Part shown: positions 20,001 through 30,490 of the stretch, piece by piece
Numbering within the stretch: the stretch's first letter is position 1
Layout of the letters: each line of letters opens with the position of its first letter
Assembly (NCBI GenBank): GCA_000444245.1
Contig: ATSW01015530.1
Location: 1 to 30,490 of the forward strand
DNA: 30,490 nt
Direction of reading: 5' to 3'
From: Botryllus schlosseri
Taxonomy: Eukaryota > Chordata > Ascidiacea > Stolidobranchia > Styelidae
The notes under the pieces: generated by a model
Seen by the model: the letters and a program-made list of their open reading frames with translations, nothing else
What the model was told of the DNA's origin: nothing
Databases searched by the model: none
Position numbers and translations under genes: made by a program

Positions 20001-20364
20001 AATAGTGAGAGATTATTTTTTCTACTACTGAAATTACACGCTCCTCCCTGCAAAGAGTTGATTTATCTACGGGAATTGTAATTATGACTATTTTCCTCTG
20101 TGAAGGGTTGTAAACCTCGATTGGTGGTATCGCAGTACCCGAAACATGCAGTGCAAAACCACACAATATACAATTGAATAGTTTACTCATATTGAAATGA
20201 ACAAGAATATTTTCGGCTGACACTCGTCAGGGGTAATCGTCAGCAACTAGTAGAGAATTAAAAAGAATATTGTATATCAATAGTCGTATCCGAAATATGA
20301 CGTTACCATCAAGAAAATTCGAATAAGAGAGCTTTCAATGTACTATTTTTAGATGGTACACGAG

Positions 20365-20498
20365 CTCCTTTTGCAGACACAGCCTTTGCCTGGTGTATTA
20401 ACGCGTCGTCGGAAGGGGCCGTTCACACTTTCATTTGTATACCCTGGAGTCGAATTTTATCAAAATACACCAGCCAAGGCTGTGTCTACAATAGGAGA
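20365..20498. repeat. 134-bp inverted repeat (small MITE or hairpin)
   Basis: The left arm GCTCCTTTTGCAGACACAGC continues into CTTTGCCTGGTGTATT. It pairs with the right arm AATACACCAGCCAAGGCTGT followed by GTCTACAATAGGAG. Arms are about 34 bp with few mismatches and the loop is about 65 bp (20400-20463). No coding or tRNA features. Confidence 0.75.
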
Positions 20499-20827
20499 TC
20501 GCCGAAGCCGTTTCAGCTAGTGTGGATTAGTGTTGCTGGGCGCAGGCGAACAGCTTATTTTGAAGCAACAACAATAATTTGAAACTGAAATCAATTTTAG
20601 CATTTCATAATGCTTTATTTTGCGTTCTTCCGAAATCAAAAATAAGATCGCCGGCCGCGATTGCGATGACCCCTGGTATAGTGTAAAACGAGCCAAGCTT
20701 GGTGTACAGACGTTAACCATTCTCATGGTTATGGGGCGGGGATGTATTATGATTTGATATGAACTGATTTGTGCGGTATTTAAGTTTCATTCACAATTTC
20801 AGTCAATTTCCAAGTTTTCGCGGATAC

Positions 20828-20955
20828 AGTAATTCTAATTCTAATCAAATTTGAAAAAATCTGTGTAGCTCTAATTCTAATTCTAATTCTTATCTAATTT
20901 GGAAACAACTAAGTAGCTCTAATTTTAATTCTAATATAATTCGGAAAAGCTGAAA
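20828..20955. repeat. (CTAATT)n-rich tandem repeat
   Basis: About three degenerate units of roughly 45-55 bp, each made of TCTAATTCTAATTCTAAT-like hexamers and then (A/T)AATTTGGAAAAAxCT..GTAGCT. Two units carry GTAGCTCTAATT at their junctions. Confidence 0.65.
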
Positions 20956-20984
20956 ATTTTCTAGTTGTCCAAGTCTGGTCAATT

Positions 20985-21085
20985 GCAAGTAGAAGTAGCA
21001 ATTTCCAAATCTACTTCCAGTGGAAGTAGAAATGAAAGGTCGAAAAACTACTCAAGTACATAGTTGCCAAAAGTAGTTTTGGACG
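20985..21085. repeat. ACTTGAGTAG-type repeat fragment
   Basis: GCAAGTAGAAGTAGCAATTT matches AAGTAGAAGTAGCGATTTTC at 11090. The copy includes the palindrome TCTACTTCCAGTGGAAGTAGA and ends near ACTACTCAAGTACATAG. Confidence 0.55.
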
Positions 21086-21289
21086 GGGTTTCGCAAACTT
21101 TTAGCAGTTGATCGGAGTTAGTTACTTTTGAAATTCCAAGGTTCATCTTCGCGACTGCTGGCGCGAAATGACAACTGGCACGACACAAACTGGTACAATA
21201 TTCGAAAAAGAATATTGAAAATATACAATATAACGAATAATGATCATAACAAATCTAGATATATGCCCCAAGAAATAGCCCATGATCAG

Positions 21290-21600
21290 TCTGAGCAAAT
21301 GTGAATGCGCCCCGAATGCGTCCCGCGGCTTTGCGAGAAACGAATTTACAGAAAAATTGTAACCGCCAAAAATTGTGGTGACAACAGCCTCAATTTATGC
21401 GCAAATTCCAGAGCCAGCGCCCGTTCAACATACCTTTAATATTACGTCGTTTGTACTCGGACTGTCCTAATTAATTTAGCGAACTCTTAACTCGATTGCG
21501 ATCGACTCGGACCGCTTCCGAAGCGATGTCGTGACTTTTATTGAGTTTCTGCGCTCTGATTAAATGGCATAATAAATTGTCTGGCGGGATGGCAGGTAAG
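21290..21600. promoter_or_regulatory. Candidate regulatory block with homeodomain-like cores
   Basis: Non-repetitive DNA with CCTAATTAATTTAGCG, CTGATTAAATGGCATAATAA, TTTTATTGAG and CpG-rich interludes (GCGATCGACTCGGACCGC). It ends in CAG|GTAAGA at 21592-21600, which resembles a splice donor, but no open frame leads into it convincingly. Conservation in related species would decide. Confidence 0.25.
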
Positions 21601-22835
21601 AGGCAAAAACTGGCAGCCGGACAGAATGTATCAGATTTAGGCTACCTTTACCTTCGTATCGTCTGAAAAACTACTGGTAAAGGAATAGCTGTATATTGCA
21701 CATTGCGTACAACTGGTACAAGCGTTAGTTCAAATGTCGTATATATATGTCTCATCAAGCATACCGCACGAGTCAGTTCAGAATATAATTCGTCTGTGGC
21801 GTATCCGAATAGTTCTAAATTTTAACCTCATCAAGACGACAGTGCAATGTGTCTTGAATGTGATTGAAATGTCAAAAATGCATTGTTGACAGGATACAAT
21901 CAGCATGAGTTCATTAGAATAGGATTCACTTTATCTCTACAGACGAATGAATTCAAAATATGTCTTTTTCCAGGGGTAACACAGTGAACTTTATGTAGTT
22001 GTCGTGCAAGAAATGATATATTTCAGATTTCCGGTTATCATAATGTATTAAGCAAACATACGGAATAGCGCTTCTCGGTTTGAATTCCACGAAGACGAAA
22101 TTTTTAGTATAATGAGAATGCTGGAGTCTATATCTCGCTGTCGACTGACTTTGTGCAACTGTATGGAGCTTCATTTCCTCGAATTCGTTTTTCTGTGAAC
22201 GCGTATGTAAAGTGAATCAATGAAACATCATCGCCTCAGCCGCTAAAACAATCAGCTTACCCAGAAGAAAAATACGTCGACAATATTAATAGTTTAGCTT
22301 GCCGCGTGTCTCTGTTCAGAACAGATGAATGAGTGCACAAGGGACAAGTTAACGGTCCTAGGCAGGCAATCGCGCGGTTATGCAGTAAACGCGGTCACAA
22401 TTTATCTTCTAACTATGTTAATACCAGGCCATCAACCTTGCTATTACAGTTTCAAATAATATCGTTGAAAATGCGGCCAACGAAGTGCGCTCGTGGACCA
22501 GAAGCGCGATCCTTCATTTCCGAAATAAAATTGAGATGAAGACCGCATATGTAAGAACAGCAATGAATATAGTAAACGGTTTCCAAACAGGATTACCCAC
22601 TCTGGCATGGATTTCTCGGTGTCGAAACACGCTCAGAATCCGTAGATGACAGCAATTAAATGTATTAGCAAGCGGAATACACAAGTTCCGATCGCCACAC
22701 TACAATCCGCCCTTGAATATGACTCTTAAATCCTGTTAAGTTGAATTATTGAAATTAGGAAAACAAGGGTTTGCTAATGGCCACTTCAAACTCCATGATG
22801 TGTTAACAAGAAGCCAGAATCACAATGGAGGTATC
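21601..22835. other. No feature seen
   Basis: AT-rich, non-repetitive sequence with only short open frames such as 22333-22539 plus. Confidence 0.35.
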
Positions 22836-22839
22836 CAAT

Positions 22840-23110
22840 CCCAATGAAATCCCCTCTAATGCCGTAACCATCTCAATCAATTCATTACCAAAGCCGATCG
22901 ATCCTATTTATACGCAGCAGTGTTGCAAATTGAGTTGCTGCCGACGGTGCGAACCATCGTATAATAATAGCGGGCTGGTGACCTGAGAGCGTGCCGAAGT
23001 GATAAAACGCCACTCAAGTTTCGATAGCATAATGCATTTCAATCTCCATGATTGTATTACAACCGCTAAACATAATGAGTCATTACCAGACGCCGCCTGC
23101 CTCTACACCC
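22840..23110. promoter_or_regulatory. Candidate enhancer-like block with an AP-1/homeodomain palindrome
   Basis: Contains TAATGAGTCATTA (23073-23085), a perfect palindrome combining an AP-1 TGAGTCA core with TAAT/ATTA flanks. Other sites are CATAATGCATTTCAATC (Oct/homeodomain-like), ATGATTGTATTAC and CTCAATCAATTCATTACC. There are no repeats and no coding signal. Functional status is inferred from motif density only. Confidence 0.25.
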
Positions 23111-26100
23111 GGCGTTTCTAATTGGAAAGAAGCAACGGATTTTTACTGGATTCGACCATGAGAAAGCCGTAACTATGGAACATTGTCGCCTGGCTTGTCA
23201 AGAAAGCCTTCGATAATTGTAAATATAAAAATTCAAAGGAGAATTTCTGTCACCATTGTACTACACCGGCATACGTTGTATCCCAATAACATGAGGTTTA
23301 CCTATAGCAAGTATCAATGAAGTCGTATCCAAAGATGATTTCCTGGTTAGTGAAGTGGATGCACAATAGACAAGATGCATCTAATAGAAAACGGGTTAAC
23401 AGACAAGCAAGGTTAATGCCGCAAGGGATAGATTGAATATCAAATATCCTGCCGATCTCGCTAATGCTAATGCAGTGATGGCAGGGAGCAACCGAAACGT
23501 GCAGTATGCCAGCGGATAAGCTTCTTAGATCGCACATTGTCCACTGCGTTTAGTTGATGTAGCTGAAAGAATTATCATGCGTCATGCAAATTGCAAAAAT
23601 AAATGAGACCCATCCAATATAAAGGGAGACGGATCACAATATAGTAGCTGACTGGTCATTACATTGTTATACTCTCCGTTGGACGCTTTCAAGAATGTAT
23701 CAATAGTTCAATACTGATGACCATCGCCTGTCGGACCAAGGGTTCAGTAGCGAAATGCTGGTGTTATGGGAAATAACTTCCTTGACCTAAGGGGATGCTT
23801 TCGTCAGTAAAAACGACACGCAACAAATCGCGTCCCCTCTTGTAACCGACAAAGTCATTGTAGTAGGCAGAAGAGCCATTGTCCATGTTTCTGCAATTCC
23901 TACAAGCCGCAGTCAACAATTAAGAAGTTATGCCATGTCATAATTATTAGGGCCTGCAAATAGTATTTAGGTTTGACTAACCAGTGAGAAAAAGATATAT
24001 GAAGTATTGGAAAGCAGCACCAATTGTAATGTTCGCAAACCCAATCATATACTCCGATTCTCGGAATCGCGTATAGGTGACAAATAAGTCATACTGGCAA
24101 GAGTGCTTTCCGTATCTATCTTCCATCTATCAGGATACCGTTTCCACACATCCGGTGAATGTCCAAGTCTGTATTAGTCTGGTCCCAAGACACGAAAAAA
24201 ATATGCGATCTCAGAAAGTGGAATAGTGGTTGATTGCGAAATGCTTTGCAATATATAAGTTGGAGAGTATGTTTGCTTGGCGTTTCACACCGGTTTGATA
24301 ATTGCCTAAGATTTTCCTTACGCAAACCCTCGTGTTATTTCGCTGACTAATTAACCAAAATCATGGTTCCCCAAACAAAAACAACATTCCCAAGCTCAGT
24401 TCAAGTAAGGAAGGAAACAGGTAGGGATATAGGAGCTCTGGCCAATCAGTAACATATCGAATGTGTTTTGAAAGCGGATAGTCACAACGTGTCGTGTCCG
24501 CGTGAAACAAGATATGCAGGTGTGAAATGGCAAATATATTCTTGTAACCCTGATCTTGGTGAAACTGAGCACTTCCTGTATGTATAGTTGCCTCGCTTGG
24601 CATCGCAGTACTGGCGACAGATATTGAATGACGCTTGGACGCCGCAGAAAAGAAAAGGGTGGAGACCGCTGGGACTATAGTTGTAACTAATGCTTCGTTG
24701 TAGGGTTACCAATTCGCAGGACAATAATATAGCAGAAAATTCATTGGTAGCTGTGGAGTAGTATTATCAAGCTGTTACATGAATATGTGATCGAGGCTAA
24801 GCGTTCATTTCCGTCCAGTTCCGCTCGCTATTAACTAGTATTACAATTTGAAATCATTTATGTGTGTAAATATGCGTGTCATATGTGTAAATTTCGTAAT
24901 AACAGTGCAAATTATCTAAGCGCTAGTTGAGGTTTATCAAGGTTACAATGAGCTTGAATCGAAGATCAATTCAATTACACCATATCAGGCGCGTTATTTG
25001 AAAGACATTACTGCGAGTGTGGTTGGTTGGTCAAGAAGCACCACCGATTTTCTAGCATACATATATAGCTCTTTTTAAGGTCCAGAAATATATATTCACG
25101 GTTAATCTCAGGTGTGGGTTCAGGGGATCATAATCGATATATATGTCTCCATCTATAATATGATGGACTTTCTTCAAAGTGAGCACATGAAACATATACT
25201 CGTTTGTATTCTTACCAAAGTAAACCATGCGGTGCATGTTCTTTGATCTCGATATGTTTGTTACAAGATACAGGCGTGCGTTTTCCGATACATTCAAGTA
25301 TCGTTCTGCGACGACAATGTTTGCTCTGTGTATTGTGCGGACACTCGAACAGTTTTCTAAGCTCCAAGATTATTTTTACAAACATTCCTGTACCGTCCGC
25401 CCGATACCCTGTAGTGATTTGCCAACTGGGCGACACTGTTCACGTCATAGGATTGTATTATTAGACTGACTGTATTTTCTAAGAGAAGAGAGGTTCGAGG
25501 TTAGCGACAGACAACCGAAGAAGCTGAACGGCGCACTCCCTGCAACAATATTAGCAGATCCAATAACTCAAAGTTAGGTAGGACATGTTAGAAATTCCAC
25601 AACTGTTCCATGCTTACGGGGAAGCATGCAGTCGCAATCGTTATGAGCATTTACTGGCTCGAATGGAATTTATACTAAATGCTGGATGTATCTCAGTTCA
25701 ACATCCGTTATCGAGGCATTGCTGGGAACTTCCATCGTGAGTGCGCAATATTCATGCTGGGTTTCAAGCAGAAATATTAGTAGGCTACCTCAGTTGTTAA
25801 AACCTTCGATATAACTCCATGAATTATTATGTTGCAGGCATATATCTTGACTGAAAGTTATCGCCAATGAAGTGCCGATATTACTGTTTATATTATCAAG
25901 ATGATGTTACAACTTACACACAGGTATATAACTTGATTGGGTCCAATGCACTAGCGATATTACTGTGAATTGTGAGGTCACTAACTTCAACACGCTACGA
26001 CAGTACTACTGCCGCGTATTCCAACAGATATGAAAAGGTCATAAAAGCATTCAAATTCATGCCTCGACAATTCCTATGGATTATTAGTTCAATTGTTGTT

Positions 26101-27090
26101 TCATTATCTCTAACATTATACTGACACCAAACCTTACAACATATTTATTTGTTTATATGTTGGACTAGAATACCATTGTCAGACCTCTTTAGTATTCAAG
26201 TGATCGCGAACCATTTTGATCTGGTTGGCACAGAATGATGCTATGTCGATCATCAGATATGATTGCAATCAGGGATATCTAGATAACACTGGATTGCAAT
26301 ATACGGTACGGTACAATGTACAGACTGTTTACTACGTGGGAAAAAGTCATTAACACGAAAACCTCCTCCCGCAAGTTGGAGGTAGCGACGTTCTTGAAAT
26401 ATAAAATAGGAGAGAAACGCCTGTATGATCTGAATATCTTTTTACCCACAGGGACGTAGCTGAAATTTCATAGTGTCAGAGCACACATCTCGGCATCTCA
26501 GTTGCTTCGGTGTCGGTAGCTCAAGGAAATGGGGTATCGTCATCAACTGTTACCATTCTCAAAACTACGCAAGTCGTCGGTACCGGTCGAACCGGCAATC
26601 ATAATACCAATCCAACGGCACAAGTCAAGATTACGCGATGCATTGAGATTCCTGAAATTTCTATTAGCGAAATACTAATTTTACGCGGCACAAAAATAGC
26701 GCCGAACTAATATTCTCCCGAACTACGACGCATTTATGACGGATATCAGCCGGGGCGAAGATATGTTATCGCTCCATAAGTATCGTGTTTATTGTCGTAA
26801 CGATATTATTAGAAATCGGACAAAAATAGCAATGGCAGATATCATGAGAGTCTGTCATTAGCGTTAACCGTTTACGTCCAACTATTCAGTCGTCGGAATT
26901 CTCGTTGATGTATATCTGATCATAGAGCTGGAATTTGAGAAATGTAATAGATATAAGACGCATATTTTTGTCGCAGTACACTACCTAAAAGAGAACGCAT
27001 TCCTAATATCTGACAATGCCGAGTCGAAGCATTTCACAACGCAGCAGACTTGGAGAGGCATGCGTAGCGATACCGTAATATGATATTTTC
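23111..27090. other. Long non-repetitive stretch without a supported gene
   Basis: Open frames of 60-86 codons on both strands (for example 24724-24361 minus, 25204-25469 plus) show no domain. A 40-residue minus-strand frame at 23886-23764 has an A at -3 and G at +4 around its ATG and is discussed as a weak lead. The hairpin CCTCCTCCCGCAAGTTGGAGG lies near 26370. No transposon ends were found. Best regarded as intergenic or intronic DNA. Confidence 0.35.
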
Positions 27091-27359
27091 AATTCGACAA
27101 TATAGAGCTACTTAGCCGATGTTAGAGAACGTCTTGGTCTTGCGGGAAAAAACGCCCGGTTGATTGGCGGATCTCTTGCGGATACGAGAACGCGCAGCGC
27201 CATTTGATGGTGCATTTAGCCTACAGATGAGGAATAGCTTGGAAGCGGTGCGGAGTACGCGCGCTTGTTTGCGCAGGATGTAACACCGAGGTGTCTTTGA
27301 GCAATGATAATTGTCGTATAGTCAACAGAGTTGTACAAGTGTTGTTTGTGGACGGTAGA

Positions 27360-27485
27360 AAAATTGTTTTGCGCGTCCAAATCGATGTATGTAAGATGGC
27401 GTCCCAAGATTCCCCATGCTCGTGAGGGCGAGTGCGACTCCAGTCACAATAATTTTATCGATAAGAAAATTAAGCATGCGCAACG
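27360..27485 (+). promoter_or_regulatory. Candidate promoter and possible first coding exon
   Basis: AAGATGGCG (27394-27402) matches the YY1 element often placed at translation starts of CpG-type promoters. Its ATG (27396) has A at -3 and G at +4. GCATGCGCAAC (27474-27484) resembles an NRF1 site. From this ATG eight codons (MASQDSPC) and TC lead to a donor C|GTGAGG at 27422, just before an in-frame TGA. Joined to an acceptor at 28705 the frame would continue into the 28.7-kb exon. That acceptor is weaker than one 10 bases upstream, so the link is speculative. Confidence 0.25.
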
Positions 27486-28695
27486 AAAAATGACAGTCGC
27501 TGAAGACCGAGCGGCGGCATTGGTAAATTTCAACTTCTGAGCGCGAGTTTCGAGCAAATAAGCCAGTCTCCAGCTTCATTGTCCAGTGAACTTTTAACAC
27601 TACGCAGCGCCATAATACGTGCCTTGGTGATATTTGACAAAGGTCTCGTACGGTACATTTTGATTGACATATATTTTTTCGACAGCAGGTGTACTCGTTT
27701 CGAAACGCATTTGTTCGCCCACTACTGAATAGATTGGCCTGCGATTGTGTCTTGAAACGGCATAAATCCATTCCTAACGCTAATGAACCTAATACGGCGG
27801 ATTTTCAAAATGAATTGGTCATGATAGTAACTTATATCAAAGCATGGTCCATTACATAGTTAAGTCTGCTAAATACCGAAAATTACGATACGTTTAACTG
27901 CCCGTATCGGTAATCGGACACGGTCGCCGGCGCTTTGATACGCCGCCTAGACGAGAAATAAAGCAAAATATTTTCCGGACAATTTACGACGATATTCCCT
28001 TTATGTTCCGGACTTTGCCCTGGCTGAAGTTAGGAGTTAACACTCTTGCGAATTAACGCTTTGACTTCACGAAATGAGCCCGTTTGTTTTATCGCCACTG
28101 CCGTGGTGAGATCGTTAGATCCGCTATCGCGGATGTATTCGGTAATGTTGGAACTCGGTCGGATGACAAATCCCTATCGCTGTAAATTTTTAGGGCCCCC
28201 GCATGCCCAGCTTGCAAACTTTATGAGGCCGTTGAAACAGTTTGATGACAGTCCGTCTATCGCGGTCCGAAACCCGCTGTCACGCTGCCATTTTGTGGAA
28301 TATTCCAAATGTCACGAGCGGCCGTGTTCTGTCGGAAGTCATTTCCAATGCGAGAATACGCGCCGTGAGAGAGAACATGGAAAAAGTTCGGGGTACCCGC
28401 AAATCACCAGTGCACGTCAAGTTAAATTGCGTCGTAGAAGAAAGATGCTCGCTGTATGCATACAGTCATATTGTCTTTGCTTGTCGTGTCATTCACACTT
28501 GTGTATTTTTCCGGCGAGCTTTCATCAACGCCAAGGCGTGTTGGTAATTTCGCGTTTCTTTTACAGAACATATATACGGATATATATTTATGTTTATAAT
28601 AAGACGCAGGCTGACTATACTGCACCCGTTTTCCGAGACACGCTGGCCTTAAAAAATCTCCCGAAATCCCACCCATTTCCTTCGTATTCTAGCAG

Positions 28696-28920
28696 CTGCT
28701 AACAGGCGGCGTCCAAACGACAAGATTCTACCTCAACATTGCTCCGAGAGCGATCATATATTGGGTTTACTATTCCCACACGAGAAGACGGATTCGCTGG
28801 AGCCTGGGATCTACGACATTAGCGTGCCCGCGATCGACAGCAAACTGGCTGTCGGTGACTTGCGTGACATGGGCGACCCGAGCCAAGCAGGCGTCGTGCC
28901 GCACATGACGGGCGCCGGCG
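28696..28920 (+). CDS. Internal coding exon of an unrecognised protein
   Basis: The acceptor TTCCTTCGTATTCTAGCAG ends at 28695 and a strong donor GGCG|GTGAGT follows 28920. The frame starting GCT AAC AGG at 28698 is open throughout and rich in third-position G/C, unlike the flanks. It encodes ANRRRPNDKILPQHCSESDH, then ILGLLFPHEKTDSLEPGIYD, ISVPAIDSKLAVGDLRDMGD and PSQAGVVPHMTGAG. The protein is acidic with one Cys and no transmembrane segment. Both ends are in phase 1 if the first acceptor is used. An alternative acceptor at 28705 would shorten the exon by ten bases and change the entry phase. No family is recognised. Neighbouring exons were not found within the remaining 1.5 kb. Confidence 0.6.
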
Positions 28921-28926
28921 GTGAGT

Positions 28927-30490
28927 AATCATTTTTTCGGCAAGCTACAATTTCGTCGCCGGCGTACGGTTCTAGCAGTCGAAGGCGACGCGATCATTTT
29001 CCCATGAGATAGCGCCGTACCGCCGTCGAGTCTATCGCGACAGTTTGTTGTCACTAATGTGATATGGATTTGCCATTACAGAATGTCATATGGGTCAGAA
29101 ATTGTCAGAAATTTTTTACGCCAGACTGCAACGTCGACAGACTACTTTAAGATACATATGTGTTTAGAGTGAAGTAATAACTTGTATTTTAAGAACATAA
29201 TTTGAATATAACACGAGTCCATTATCGAAATTCGGCAAATAGACTGTTAAGATAAGTTCAAATTAGTAGATTTCAGCCAAAAAATCTGATTTAATTACGC
29301 CGAAATGTTTCTTGCTGGTCTGTCTGCCGATATTTATACGATGAGTTTTTGTAGCTCACACTATATACTCAGTTGCTTAAAATTGGTTGATTCGTACACT
29401 GAAACTGTGCGTTCGACACGTAAATTCGCGTATGACAAATCTTTTACAAATCTTAGAAATGTTATTATCAATAGGAAATTTTAATATCATGTTATGTATG
29501 AAACGAGTAAATCTGTCACAGCTTTGCGTTATATGATCGCGATATCGTTTGCAATGTCAATTTCATTTGCGGCGGCAATACCAACCATATGTATATTTAT
29601 TAGCGATGGAATGTCGATTCCGAACTTGCACGGTGATGTATGATTCATCCCTCATTGTCCAGCGGCAAGTTGTCCGCGCTGTTAATAAAAGTATACGTTA
29701 ATCGTAAAGAGAACACATCACCCATCTGCAGTATATCAGACGGATTGTTACCTCTCGTTCCCGCTCGTAAAAGTGCTCTTTATATTGTGAACATCGCCAA
29801 GCCGAATGCGTTGGTATTTGTGCAACTTGTCGAGCGGTTGTTACAACGCTACCGCTACTGTGCTTGCACAAGCTCATAACCTACTATTTAGCAATAAAAA
29901 ATCAGATCGGGCACGGTGCAAAATCCGGGCGTATTTGATCAGAATGGATCGACAGACCGCGTCCGTCAAAACTCACTGCTAAAAAACGGAATGCTGTCGT
30001 GATAAAGTCTTTGTACATGTGTTGGACTCCGCGCATCTAAGGATACAATTGAAATGGAAGGCTGCAATTCTAATGTCAAGAAACGCAGTGACATACGTCT
30101 TTGTTTATTTATATGACAAATAAAAGCCTATCTATGTGTAAGCGATCGATAATTGTAAATTCTGCTGGATTCGAACCAAACGCTCAGGTTATAGGGTTTC
30201 ATTGCTCAATTTTGTCCATATTTCCCAACGTCTGGCTAGTTAATGTCTTACAAAAGCATAGAGCGAACAACATAGCCTATTCTAAATCCATCGCTGCAAC
30301 AAACGTACGGGCCTGGTGCGTATAGATGACCGCTGACCACGACGATTGACCAATGACCATCGAGGAATTTAAAACATCGAGTATACACGGCCCAGGAATT
30401 CAAACACGCGCTGCTTGCATGTACATTACAATTGTGCATGGTAACGTATTGTGTAGTCGAGACTAGAAATAAATCTGCGGTACGTCTGAG
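28927..30490. other. Probable intron or flank downstream of the exon, no further exon found
   Basis: AT-rich sequence. No acceptor followed by a coding-like frame in the required phase was identified, so the next exon probably lies beyond the window. Open frames here (29640-29879, 30101-30325 plus) show no domain or codon bias. Confidence 0.35.

Noticed and set aside
21540-21600. Donor-like CAG|GTAAGA after GGCGGGATGG
   Set aside because: No frame into it stays open for more than about 20 codons with coding-like composition.
28046-28702. 218-codon open frame on the plus strand overlapping the 28.7-kb exon edge
   Set aside because: Different frame from the exon, no domain, low-complexity Tyr/Ile run near its end, and other frames over it are also open.
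29533-29643. 36-codon hydrophobic frame resembling a signal peptide (MIAISFAMSISFAAAIPT)
   Set aside because: Too short, AT-rich, and no following exon or splice donor could be supported.
30155-30185. Minus-strand GGTTCGAATCC, a perfect tRNA B box
   Set aside because: No well-placed A box and no cloverleaf can be drawn around it, so it is probably a chance match.
1-30490. CRISPR arrays, bacterial operons, LTR retroelements and other virus-like elements
   Set aside because: No regularly spaced repeats, ribosome-binding sites with packed genes, long terminal repeats or reverse-transcriptase, integrase or capsid motifs were seen on either strand.

Overview
This window looks like eukaryotic nuclear DNA from a metazoan. 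It holds one spliced gene with consensus GT/AG introns, many degenerate DNA transposons and MITEs, a tRNA-derived SINE, and long non-coding tracts with many undepleted CpGs. The chemistry of the one clear gene (Golgi carbohydrate sulfotransferase) and the style of the repeats fit a marine invertebrate. A tunicate or another invertebrate deuterostome is my guess, but nothing here proves the clade.

Layout. Positions 1-5.6 kb carry a four-exon gene on the minus strand (5615 down to 1271). It encodes a 377-residue type II membrane sulfotransferase of the HNK-1ST/CHST8-14 family. All four exons join in phase, and its introns are full of repeats, including a 602-bp fold-back element whose arms can pair over about 270 bp. 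Positions 5.6-17.6 kb are a mobile-element graveyard with no convincing host gene. They hold a SINE, a hAT-type element with recognisable target duplications, a second hAT-type insertion inside it, a MITE split by another repeat, and the broken coding remnant of a transposase.

From about 17.6 kb to the end, repeats thin out and the DNA becomes a patchwork of CpG-rich, stop-poor blocks and AT-rich segments rich in homeodomain-, Sox- and AP-1-like sites. This looks like the regulatory surroundings of a host gene. One strongly coding-like internal exon (28696-28920, plus strand, donor GTGAGT) lies here; I do not recognise the protein. A possible promoter and first coding exon near 27.4 kb could splice to it, but that link is speculative.

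I saw no CRISPR array, bacterial operon, rRNA, intact tRNA gene, LTR retroelement or other virus-like element. The most useful results are the reconstructed sulfotransferase gene, the unidentified exon at 28.7 kb, the long hairpin in intron 1, and the hAT element with its 8-bp target-site duplication.
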